Assembly: GCA_050736615.1 (NCBI GenBank)
Contig: JBOHWL010000038.1
Location: forward strand, 1 to 36,958
Direction of reading: 5' to 3'
Source: JBOHWJ01 sp050736615
GTDB lineage: Bacteria > Desulfobacterota > Binatia > Binatales > Binataceae
DNA: 36,958 bases
This document shows positions 23,515-31,019 of the stretch, piece by piece; within the stretch, counting starts at the first letter, position 1; every line of letters starts with the position of its first letter. The position numbers and the translations under genes are program-made. The notes under the pieces are model-generated. The model ran no database searches and was not told the DNA's origin. It saw nothing but the letters and a program-made list of their open reading frames with translations.

Positions 23515-24585
23515 CTATTTGCGCAAGACGAAAATCTGATGAAACTGATTGTCGACCGGCAGCGCGGCAAACCGCGTGAAGCCAGCCTCTCGCGCCAACT
23601 CGCGCGCCAGACCGGGGCCAATTACCGAGCCCAGGCCTTCGCCGCCGGTTGCCAACGACACGGTCATGCAGTGCATCGTGCTGGCGCCATACATTGAACG
23701 TCCCCAGCTATTGAGATTATCTTCGAGCCGGTCCGAGGCTTTGGCTTCCGACCATAGCATCGCGCCCTCGGGCTTAAGCGCCTGGCAAATCGCGTGCAAG
23801 GCGCCGCGCGGATTAGCCATGTCATGGATGCAATTGAAGGCCATCACGAGATCGAAATAGTCGCGCTCGGGGATGGCTTCGGCCGCCACCTGCTCGCAGC
23901 GCACGCGATTCGCGATACCCTCTTCATCGATTCGTTTGCGTGCGCGCGCGAGGGAGGCGGGATCGAGGTCATAGCCGACGAAGCGCGAATTGGGAAAGCT
24001 CCGCGCGACCGGAATCAGGCATTGCCCCGAGCCGCATCCGACCTCAGCCGCCTCGCCGCCGGTGCGCAGCCGCTGATGGATTTCGGGCAGAGCGGGAATC
24101 CATTCCGCAGCCACCCATTGTTCATAGCCGGGCTGAAACATGCGGCGGATAGCGTCGGAAATTTCCTCGCCGAAATCGGCGAAGCGCACGCCGCCGCCAT
24201 GGCGGAAGGCTTCGGTCAAGGCGGGTAACTGGCGGATGCATGCGATGGCGTACTGAAAGCCGCCGGCCATGTTCAGCGGACTCCGCTGATCGAGCAGCAC
24301 CGTGCGCTGAGCCGGGTTGAGCGAAAATGCATGCGCGCCGGCGGCGTAATCGACGTAATTGGCGGCGGCCATGGTCGCCAGCCACTCGCGAATATAGCGT
24401 TCGTTGAGTCCAGTGCGTGAGGCCAACTGCTCCGACGTAAGCGCGCCACCGTCGGCCAACGCCTGAAAAATCCCGAGGCGATCGGCGATATAGGCGAGCG
24501 CCACGGTCAACGCGGCGCCAAAATCAATACCGACCTGCCGCGCGAACCGGCGCGCGTCTTCCGAACCTGCTGCACTATGTGCCAT
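23515..24585 (-). CDS. Class I SAM-dependent methyltransferase with N-terminal winged helix
   Basis: A 356-residue protein. The N-terminal winged helix-turn-helix-like dimerisation domain (about 25-100, with LGIFQALADGGALTSEQLAS and LNERYIREWLATMAAANYVD) resembles that of small-molecule methyltransferases such as the mycobacterial Rv2258c group. The Rossmann domain begins at about residue 178, with motif I EVGCGSGQ (181-188), the acidic motif II residue in FVGYDLDP, and DLVMAFNCIHD for motif IV. Methyl acceptor unknown; O-methylation of a phenolic or natural product is the family norm. The ATG has GGAGGGAAG upstream. It ends 17 bp from the convergent catalase fragment, with no room for a terminator. 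Confidence 0.87.
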   Translation of the reverse strand: MAHSAAGSEDARRFARQVGIDFGAALTVALAYIADRLGIFQALADGGALTSEQLASRTGLNERYIREWLATMAAANYVDYAAGAHAFSLNPAQRTVLLDQRSPLNMAGGFQYAIACIRQLPALTEAFRHGGGVRFADFGEEISDAIRRMFQPGYEQWVAAEWIPALPEIHQRLRTGGEAAEVGCGSGQCLIPVARSFPNSRFVGYDLDPASLARARKRIDEEGIANRVRCEQVAAEAIPERDYFDLVMAFNCIHDMANPRGALHAICQALKPEGAMLWSEAKASDRLEDNLNSWGRSMYGASTMHCMTVSLATGGEGLGSVIGPGLARELAREAGFTRFAALPVDNQFHQIFVLRK

Positions 24586-24739
24586 CGCTTCCCTCCAGCC
24601 TGGCGCGGCGCTTCACGTTAACCGGCCTATAGGTGAAGCATCGCAAAAATCGATCGGTTTGCCCAACGGTTTGAGCTTTTCCGGCCGTTTTGATCCGTGG
24701 TGGCGCATTTCCGCCGGTCAGACGTGGAACCGCTCGGCC

Positions 24740-24942
24740 AGGGAACCTCCGCACAAGCCACCTGTTGTAATTTTTTGAACGCAGCTCGCGGACTCGCCTG
24801 CTCGTTCCGCCTGCGGCTCCACTAATGCCGAACGGAGCCTGCGAGTGAGGAATCCCGGATAAAAAAGTCCGCAAAATCAAAAAGCTCCGGGATTCTTCGC
24901 TTTGCGCAGAATGACAGAATCACCCTTGTGTAGAGGTTCCCT
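24740..24942. mobile_element. 203-bp MITE-like element (dispersed modular repeat, copy C)
   Basis: The element is bounded by 18-bp terminal inverted repeats matching at 16 of 18 positions (AGGGAACCTCCGCACAAG on the left; CTTGTGTAGAGGTTCCCT on the right). Inside, a module at 24774-24830 matches copies A, B and D, and a hairpin module has GAATCCCGGA (24850-24859) pairing with TCCGGGATTC (24886-24895), followed by a GAATGACA motif. There is no coding capacity and I see no clear target-site duplication. It fills most of the 386-bp gap between the methyltransferase and DUF1499 genes; the rest of that gap shows nothing. Confidence 0.7.
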
Positions 24943-24971
24943 AACTTGCGGTGTCATTTTAGACGAGGCGA

Positions 24972-25820
24972 TCAGCCCGATGCGCCCGGCACGGTCTTGG
25001 GCGTGACACCATGTAGATGGACCCGCACGACTCTGAAGAAGCTCTCGATACGATTGTAGTTAACGCCCAAATCACCGACGCCGTTGCGCGACTTCGAACG
25101 CATCTCGACCACGCTTGCGCCATCCGCGGTCGCGGCGGGCGCGCTGGCATCAGCAGTGTTTCCGGCCATGTTCACGACCGCCGGTTTATTCCCGGCCACG
25201 CCGTCGGCTGGACGCACTTGAATGACGAAGTCGTCTTTGAAGCGGAACAGATTCGACGTCGCCACGCCTTCGAGGGTGCGCGTTTTAGGATTGGTATAAG
25301 TGAGCCGCCAGCGCGGAATTTCACCTGCGATAATATCCACCTTCTGAAACGTCACGTCCGGTGGTTCATTGATTTCCAACGGTTCCAGTGGGCCATAACC
25401 CTTCATCTGAATCGCCGCGTATTTGGCTTGATCGTAGGCCATATCGCGATGATGATTGGCTGCCAATTGTTGCGCTTGTACGAACTCCGGGGCGTTGTGG
25501 GTGTCGGTCGTGATGTCATTGATGGGCGGGTACTTGTGCTTGTTGGCGATAATGTCAACGGTCGGCACCACGATGATCAGGCATACGATCACGGCGAAAA
25601 TCGCGCGCGGCAGACCCCGGCGCCGTTTGGGTGACAGGCCGGTGGCCAGCAGCGCGATAATACTGATGATAAGCCCCAGGATCGCGATGAAAAAGCCGAG
25701 CAAATAAAGCTGAAAACCGAACAGCGGCGCGAGCGCGCCGAAATGCGCGCCGAGAATGCCCACCGCGACCAGCACGATCGCGATTAAGGCGTCAAAATAA
25801 GCCAACCATGCCGGTATCAT
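24972..25820 (-). CDS. DUF1499-domain membrane protein
   Basis: A 282-residue membrane-anchored protein. Three hydrophobic segments (about 8-28, 35-60, 70-92) are followed by a DUF1499 domain beginning at the characteristic YPPINDITTDTHNAPEF (about 97-113) and ending in VEMRSKSRNGVGDLGVNYNR near 240-259. Between them an Ala-rich insert (about 215-235) is unusual. DUF1499 proteins are widespread and uncharacterised; they are often found near lipid or hopanoid genes, but nothing here supports that. The ATG has a strong GGGAGGG site. It is divergent from metH, with the shared upstream region between them. Confidence 0.8.
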   Translation of the reverse strand: MIPAWLAYFDALIAIVLVAVGILGAHFGALAPLFGFQLYLLGFFIAILGLIISIIALLATGLSPKRRRGLPRAIFAVIVCLIIVVPTVDIIANKHKYPPINDITTDTHNAPEFVQAQQLAANHHRDMAYDQAKYAAIQMKGYGPLEPLEINEPPDVTFQKVDIIAGEIPRWRLTYTNPKTRTLEGVATSNLFRFKDDFVIQVRPADGVAGNKPAVVNMAGNTADASAPAATADGASVVEMRSKSRNGVGDLGVNYNRIESFFRVVRVHLHGVTPKTVPGASG

Positions 25821-25982
25821 CGCTTAATTCCCTCCCCGATCACGCGGCCGGCTCCGCCGCCGCCCTGAACATAGCGGGCGGGACGGTGGAAACCAATCGG
25901 GCGTTGTCAGTCGCCTGTTGCCAAACCGCGCGGCCGATTTCAAAATCGAACCTCCGCATACTAGCTCAAATTGCGAGGCGAA

Positions 25983-26066
25983 GGGGCCTCATATAGGCTC
26001 TTCGTTTGAGATTGTTTCAAACACCGGTGAGGCCCCAGCGGCCGCACTGTAAGAAGCATCCCGGCC
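25983..26066 (+). promoter_or_regulatory. Nested hairpin leader of metH, possible cis-regulatory RNA
   Basis: Outer stem GGGGCCTCA (25983-25991) with TGAGGCCCC (26028-26036), nine perfect pairs, encloses an inner hairpin GTTTGA (26004-26009) with TCAAAC (26017-26022). Immediately after, GGCCG (26040-26044) can pair with CGGCC (26062-26066), a small hairpin that would hide the AAGAAG region just before the start codon. The arrangement of aptamer-like fold plus start-site hairpin suggests translational control. It does not match the SAM, SAH or cobalamin riboswitch consensus that I can recall. Confidence 0.4.
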
Positions 26067-29000
26067 ATGACTGACACCTTAGAGCGAATCAACCTTCTGC
26101 AACAGATGCTGGCGGAGCGCATCGTCGTGATCGACGGCGCCGTCGGGACTTCGATTCAATCGATGCATCTGGAGGCGAGCGATTTCGGCGGCCCGCATCT
26201 GGAAGGATGCAATGAAAACCTGGTGCGCACGCGGCCGGATAAAATCCACGAACTTCATCGCGGGTTTCTCGCCGCCGGCGCCGACATTATCGAAACCAAC
26301 ACCTTCGGCGCGACCGCGATCGTGCTGGCCGAGTATGGACTCGAACGGGACGCGCGCGAAATCAACCGGCTCGCCGCGCAAATCGCCCGCCACGAGGCAC
26401 GCGCCGCCCAGAACGCCTCGTCGCCGCGCTTTGTGGCCGGTTCGATGGGACCGACGACCAAGGCGATTTCGGTCACCGGCGGGGTCAGTTTCGAACAACT
26501 TCGCGGCGCCTACCAGGAACAGGCGGAGGGTTTGATTGAGGGCGGCGCCGATTTGCTGTTGCTTGAAACCGTGCAGGACACGCTCAACTGCAAGGCCGGC
26601 CTGCTCGGGATCGAACGCGCCATGGCCAGCACCGGCGTGCCGGTGGGAGTCGCGGTCTCCGGCACCATCGAGACCATGGGAACGCTGCTCGCCGGCCAGG
26701 ATATCGAGGCCTTTTACACCTCGATCGCGCATCGCGAGCTGCTTTGGATCGGGCTCAATTGCGCCACCGGCCCGGATTTCATGACCGATCACCTGCGCAC
26801 CCTCTCTGAAATCTCACGCTTGCCCGTCGCCTGCGTACCCAACGCCGGGCTACCGGACGAGGACGGCCATTATAACGAAACGCCCGAGATGCTGGCGCAT
26901 AAGCTCGCCCGCTTCGTCGAGCACGGCTGGATCAACCTGGTCGGCGGATGTTGCGGCACCACGCCCGGCCATATTCGCGCGCTGGCAAGCATGGTGGCCG
27001 GACGTCCGCGACGCGCCCTATCCACGCTCCGGCGGACCATCGTGTCCGGCATCGAAGCCACCGTGATCGACGACAGCACCCGTCCAGTGATCGTCGGTGA
27101 GCGCACCAACGTGCTCGGCAGCCGCAAATTCAAGCGCCTCATCGGGGAGGGGCGGATTGAAGAAGCGGCCGAGATTGGCCGGCTGCAGGTGCGCCGCGGC
27201 GCTCATATCCTCGACGTTTGCCTGCAGGACCCCGACCGCGACGAGAGCACCGATCTTACCGCGTTCCTGTCAACGCTGGTCAAAAAAGTCAAAGTTCCGC
27301 TGATGATCGACTCGACCGACGCGCGCGTTATCGAGCAGGCGCTCGAGCGCACCGCCGGCAAGTCGCTGATCAATTCGATCAACCTCGAAGATGGCGAGGA
27401 GCGGTTTGAACGGGTGGTGCCGCTCGCGCGCCGCTTCGGCGCCGCGCTCATCGTGGGTTGTATCGACGAGGACAAGCAACAAGCCCAGGCGATCACGCGC
27501 GCGCGCAAGCTCGCTATCGCGCAACGCTCCTGTCAACTCCTCACGGAAAAATACGGCGTCGCGCCCGAGGACATCATCTTCGACCTGCTAGTCTTTCCCG
27601 CCGGCACCGGCGACCGCAATTACATTGGCTCCGCGGTCGAAACCATCGAAGGTATCCGCCTGGTCAAGGCGGCGTTGCCACGATGCAAAACCATCCTGGG
27701 CGTCTCCAACGTGTCGTTCGGATTACCTGAAGCCGGCCGCGAAGTGCTGAACTCGGTGATGCTCTACCATTGCGTGCAGGCCGGCCTCGATCTCGCCATC
27801 GTCAATTCGGAGAAGTTGCGGCTCTATCCATCGATTCCTGAAGAGGAGCGGCGGCTGGCCGAAGACCTGCTCTGGTGGCGGGGCGACGATCCCATCGCGG
27901 CGTTTGCCGCCTATTTCCGCGCGCGCAAGGTCACGCAATCCGACGAGCGGAAATCATTGCCCCTTGACGAGCGCTTGGCGCGCTACATCCTTGAAGGTTC
28001 GCGCGACGGTCTCCATGCCGACCTGGCCGAGGCGCTCGCCACGCGTCCTCCGCTCGCCATCATCAATGGTCCGCTGATGAAGGGCATGGACGAGGTCGGC
28101 CGACTGTTCAACGCCAACCAGATGATTGTCGCCGAAGTGCTGCAATCGGCCGAAGCAATGAAGGCTGCGGTCGCCTTTCTCGAACCGCACATGGAAAAGA
28201 GCGAAAGCCTGAACAAGGGCACCATCCTGCTGGCGACGGTCAAGGGCGACGTCCACGATATCGGCAAGAACCTGGTCGATATCATTCTCAGCAACAACGG
28301 CTACCGGGTGGTCAATCTCGGCATTAAGGTGCCGCCCGAGGAATTGATCCGGGCTTATGGACAGCATCGGCCCGACGCGATCGGTCTGTCGGGATTGTTG
28401 GTCAAGTCGGCGCAAATGATGGTCGCGACCGCCCAGGATCTCAAGGCCGCCGACATCCGCTGCCCCATCCTGGTCGGTGGCGCGGCGCTCTCGGCCCGTT
28501 TCACCCGGCTCAAGATCGCGCCTGAGTATGAGGGCCTCGTGGCGTACGCCAATGACGCCATGTCCGGGCTCGAACTCGCCCGTCAGGTGATGGACCCGCA
28601 TCGGCGCGAAGCGCTCAATTCCGCCCTCCACGAGGAAGCCGAAAAAATGCGGCGCGCGGCGGTCAAGCCGGCCGACAATCGGCCCAAAGCCGAACGGCGC
28701 GGACCGGCGGTGCGCCACGACGGCGCGATTCCCGAACCGCCCGACCTCAGACAGCACATCGTGCGCGATTACGATTTGCAGGAAATCCTGCGTTACGTGA
28801 ATCCGGTGATGCTCTACACACGCCATCTCGGTTTCCGCAACTTCGAGCATGCGCTCGCGGCCGGCGACCCCAAGGCGCGTGAGTTGCAAGCGGCGGTCGA
28901 TGCGGTCGAGGATGAAATGCTGGCGCGGGCCGATATCACCGCACGCGCCGTCTACCGCTTTTTCCCGGTCCATTCCGACGGCGACCGCAGCCTGCGCGTC

Positions 29001-29594
29001 TATGCTGCCGACGGCAAGCGCGTGCTTGAGGCTTTCACGTTCGGCCGCCAGTCCGCCGAGCCCGGCCTGTGCCTGGCTGATTATGTGATGCCGCGGTCGT
29101 CGGAACGGATGGACTATTTCGCGATGTTCGTCACCAGTATCGGCAACGGCGTGCGCGCGCTGGCCGAGGAGTGGAAGGAGGGCGGCGAATACCTGCGCTC
29201 GCACATCCTGCAGGTGCTGGCGCTGGAAGGGGCGGAGGCTTTCGCCGAGTTGATGCATTTGAAAATCCGCCAGATGTGGGGCATTGGCGACCCGCCGGGC
29301 CTGACGCTTAAGGACCTGTTCCAGGCCCATTATCACGGCAAACGTTTTTCCTTCGGCTATCCGGCTTGTCCGCGGCTGGAGGATCAGGCGCAATTATTCC
29401 GCTTGCTGGAAGTCGAACAGGCGAGTCTCGGCGTACAATTGACGGAAGGCTACATGATGGACCCGGAGAGTTCAGTCAGCGCGATGGTGTTTCACCATCC
29501 CGAGGCCAGGTACTTTAGCCTTTCACAAGATGATATCGAGCGCCTGGAAGGCGAGCTGCAGCCGGCGCCGGCCAGCGCCTCTGTCCAGGACTGA
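26067..29594 (+). CDS. metH: Cobalamin-dependent methionine synthase
   Basis: A 1175-residue cytoplasmic enzyme transferring the methyl group of 5-methyltetrahydrofolate to homocysteine through methylcobalamin. All four modules are present: the homocysteine domain (about 10-320) with zinc ligands C232 (GLNCATGP) and C295-C296 (GGCCGTT); the folate-binding domain (about 340-600, from RPVIVGERTNVLGSRKF); the cobalamin module (about 630-880) with DVHDIGKN, where H730 should be the lower axial cobalt ligand; and the C-terminal SAM-dependent reactivation domain (about 920-1165), ending in HPEARYFSLSQDD. The length is close to the usual 1200. It is monocistronic, with a structured leader and a weak ribosome binding site, consistent with control at translation start. 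Confidence 0.97.
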   Translation: MTDTLERINLLQQMLAERIVVIDGAVGTSIQSMHLEASDFGGPHLEGCNENLVRTRPDKIHELHRGFLAAGADIIETNTFGATAIVLAEYGLERDAREINRLAAQIARHEARAAQNASSPRFVAGSMGPTTKAISVTGGVSFEQLRGAYQEQAEGLIEGGADLLLLETVQDTLNCKAGLLGIERAMASTGVPVGVAVSGTIETMGTLLAGQDIEAFYTSIAHRELLWIGLNCATGPDFMTDHLRTLSEISRLPVACVPNAGLPDEDGHYNETPEMLAHKLARFVEHGWINLVGGCCGTTPGHIRALASMVAGRPRRALSTLRRTIVSGIEATVIDDSTRPVIVGERTNVLGSRKFKRLIGEGRIEEAAEIGRLQVRRGAHILDVCLQDPDRDESTDLTAFLSTLVKKVKVPLMIDSTDARVIEQALERTAGKSLINSINLEDGEERFERVVPLARRFGAALIVGCIDEDKQQAQAITRARKLAIAQRSCQLLTEKYGVAPEDIIFDLLVFPAGTGDRNYIGSAVETIEGIRLVKAALPRCKTILGVSNVSFGLPEAGREVLNSVMLYHCVQAGLDLAIVNSEKLRLYPSIPEEERRLAEDLLWWRGDDPIAAFAAYFRARKVTQSDERKSLPLDERLARYILEGSRDGLHADLAEALATRPPLAIINGPLMKGMDEVGRLFNANQMIVAEVLQSAEAMKAAVAFLEPHMEKSESLNKGTILLATVKGDVHDIGKNLVDIILSNNGYRVVNLGIKVPPEELIRAYGQHRPDAIGLSGLLVKSAQMMVATAQDLKAADIRCPILVGGAALSARFTRLKIAPEYEGLVAYANDAMSGLELARQVMDPHRREALNSALHEEAEKMRRAAVKPADNRPKAERRGPAVRHDGAIPEPPDLRQHIVRDYDLQEILRYVNPVMLYTRHLGFRNFEHALAAGDPKARELQAAVDAVEDEMLARADITARAVYRFFPVHSDGDRSLRVYAADGKRVLEAFTFGRQSAEPGLCLADYVMPRSSERMDYFAMFVTSIGNGVRALAEEWKEGGEYLRSHILQVLALEGAEAFAELMHLKIRQMWGIGDPPGLTLKDLFQAHYHGKRFSFGYPACPRLEDQAQLFRLLEVEQASLGVQLTEGYMMDPESSVSAMVFHHPEARYFSLSQDDIERLEGELQPAPASASVQD

Positions 29595-29658
29595 TGCGAC
29601 TATGGCGCGATCGTGCCGGCGTTTCGATACGTCGCGTGAGCAGTGCGGGTTGCGCAAG

Positions 29659-30180
29659 CTAACGCGCTAAGAACGCGCGGGCGAGATGGAGCGCGGCGAT
29701 GGTTTTCGCATCGATAATTTCACCCGCGGAAACCATGTCGCAGGCCTGTTCGAACGGCACCGGCTCCACCCGAATAACCTCGTCGGCGTCCAGTTGGCGG
29801 ACGGCGGGCGCAAGTTCGCGAGCGATGAATAGTTCGATCCGTTCATCGCAGAAACTCGGAATTGTGACGATCGTGCCCAGCCGGTCCCATCGCCGCGCAA
29901 TTAAACCCGCTTCCTCGCGCAGTTCCCGCTCGGCACATTGACGCGGCGTTTCTTCACCATTGCGGCATCCGGCGGGAATCTCGCGCAACCAGCCGCCGAT
30001 CGCATGACGATACTGCGACAACATGATCACCTCGCCTCCCGCGTCCAGGGCGACAATCGCGCTTGCGCCCGGATGGCGGATGATGGCGAGATCGACCGTA
30101 ACGCCGTTGGGCAGCGCGGCCGTCTCCACGCCGAGATCGACCACCCCAAGCTTCAGCACCTGGCGCCGATTCGAAGACAT
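29659..30180 (-). CDS. Nudix hydrolase, ADP-ribose pyrophosphatase-like
   Basis: A 173-residue hydrolase of nucleoside diphosphates linked to another moiety. The Nudix box is complete, from G71 to L93 (GCRNGEETPRQCAERELREE and onward), matching GX5EX7REUXEEXGU, with the metal-binding RELREE at 85-90. The N-terminal strand region and IREIPAG-like lead-in (GGWLREIPAG) resemble ADP-ribose pyrophosphatases, so ADP-ribose or a nucleotide sugar is the likely substrate. I take the ATG at 30180, with AGGGG about 5 nt upstream, over the TTG at 30198. It converges with metH. Housecleaning of nucleotide by-products is the usual role. Confidence 0.88.
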   Translation of the reverse strand: MSSNRRQVLKLGVVDLGVETAALPNGVTVDLAIIRHPGASAIVALDAGGEVIMLSQYRHAIGGWLREIPAGCRNGEETPRQCAERELREEAGLIARRWDRLGTIVTIPSFCDERIELFIARELAPAVRQLDADEVIRVEPVPFEQACDMVSAGEIIDAKTIAALHLARAFLAR

Positions 30181-30299
30181 AAAGACCCCTGAATCCAATC
30201 ACCATCGCAGCCGAGGTGAATGTTCCGATTGTATATTTTCAATATCCAGGGAAGAAATCCGAGCAAAACGCCCCGTGATTTTTGCAATCTCCCAGAGTT

Positions 30300-30511
30300 G
30301 ATGAATTTTTTGAATTCCGGAAAGGCGAGCGGCAAACGTTTGGGGGCGTGTCGCTCGCACCTCGCTCGCCGAAGCCGTTGACGCTCGCGGCGATTTACGA
30401 CGTGATCAATACGCTCATCGGCCGGTGGTCAAGGCCGACTACGACCGTAAGGCACTGGCGCCGGAGTTCTGGGATACGCTGGCCTACTCTATGTTTATGC
30501 CGTCAGGTTGA
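30300..30511 (+). pseudogene. Possible broken ORF, family unknown
   Basis: Two frames each give a stretch that reads like natural protein. The first ends LTLAAIYDVINTLIGR (near 30380-30424). The second continues as PVVKADYDRKALAPEFWDTL and then AYSMFMPSG, stopping at TGA 30509-30511. A single frameshift near 30420 would join them into a C-terminal region of about 65 residues. There is no clear start or ribosome binding site. I do not recognise the family; chance open reading cannot be excluded. Confidence 0.25.
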
Positions 30512-30566
30512 AGAATGTGCTCCATTAGGAAGGCGATCGTTTGAAAGGCGGGACTTTACAACCCGA

Positions 30567-30829
30567 GGTTTGTGCAGAGGTTCCCCTAATCACGCTCGGA
30601 ATCTGTGAATTTTTTGTCATTCTGAACGGAGTCTTGGAAGTGAAGAATCCCGAAAAAACAGAGGAAAAGCAGAAAGATCCGGGATTCCTCGGTTCCTGAA
30701 CGCACCTCGCAGACTCGTTTGCTCGCTCCGCCTGCGGCTACGCTAGTGCGCGGTGCTCGGAATGACACAAAAACAAAATCTTCACAAACTCTCGGAATGA
30801 CAACAAGGCTTACGCAGAGCTTCCTTAAC
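30567..30829. repeat. Dispersed modular repeat, copy D
   Basis: It contains every module of the family: the TTGTGCAGAGGTTCCCC type at both ends (30567-30588 and, diverged, 30807-30829, here in direct orientation); a TGTCATTC (30615-30622) facing GAATGACA (30760-30767) as inner inverted repeats about 150 bp apart; the hairpin GAATCCCG/CGGGATTC (30645-30652 and 30680-30687); and the CTCGCAGACTCG...CTCCGCCTGCGGCT module (about 30698-30740). A second GAATGACA is at about 30796-30803. It has no coding capacity. Confidence 0.65.
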
Positions 30830-30911
30830 AGCTCTGTCGTGTGCCTTGCGCTAGGATCGTCGCTGCCCGGACCGGATAATCGAGGACAGGGTGAGGCGCG
30901 GCGGCAAGCCG

Positions 30912-30984
30912 GGACTTATCGCGATTTTACCATTGACGGGTGGTGAAGTCGTGTCCGCCGCGGGCTTCATGCAACGATAAGTCC
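30912..30984. promoter_or_regulatory. Inverted repeat upstream of the GH15 gene
   Basis: GGACTTATCG (30912-30921) and CGATAAGTCC (30975-30984) are exact complements whose centres are 63 bp apart, six helical turns. The right arm ends 35 bp before the start codon. The core CTTATCG recurs in the inverted repeat at the FecR promoter. A dimeric or looping regulator is a possible explanation. Confidence 0.35.
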
Positions 30985-31019
30985 GGATTGACCTGATAAT
31001 TACGCGAGGAGTCGCAAGC

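Larger units (their letters stand above)
30181..31019. other. Long intergenic region with repeats and a gene remnant
   Basis: This 839-bp gap separates the divergent Nudix and GH15 genes. Roughly: 30181-30300 is AT-rich and probably the Nudix promoter; 30300-30511 holds a broken ORF; 30567-30829 holds repeat copy D; 30912-30984 holds an inverted repeat before GH15. No intact gene is seen. Confidence 0.5.

Noticed and set aside
25983..26066. A known SAM, SAH or cobalamin riboswitch before metH
   Set aside because: The hairpins are clear, but the conserved core sequences of those classes are not visible, so only an unnamed structured leader is claimed.
27954..29393. A 479-codon open frame antisense to metH
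   Set aside because: It lies wholly within metH, has shadow-type composition (many Arg, His, Gln) and no ribosome binding site. Long antisense frames are usual in GC-rich coding DNA.
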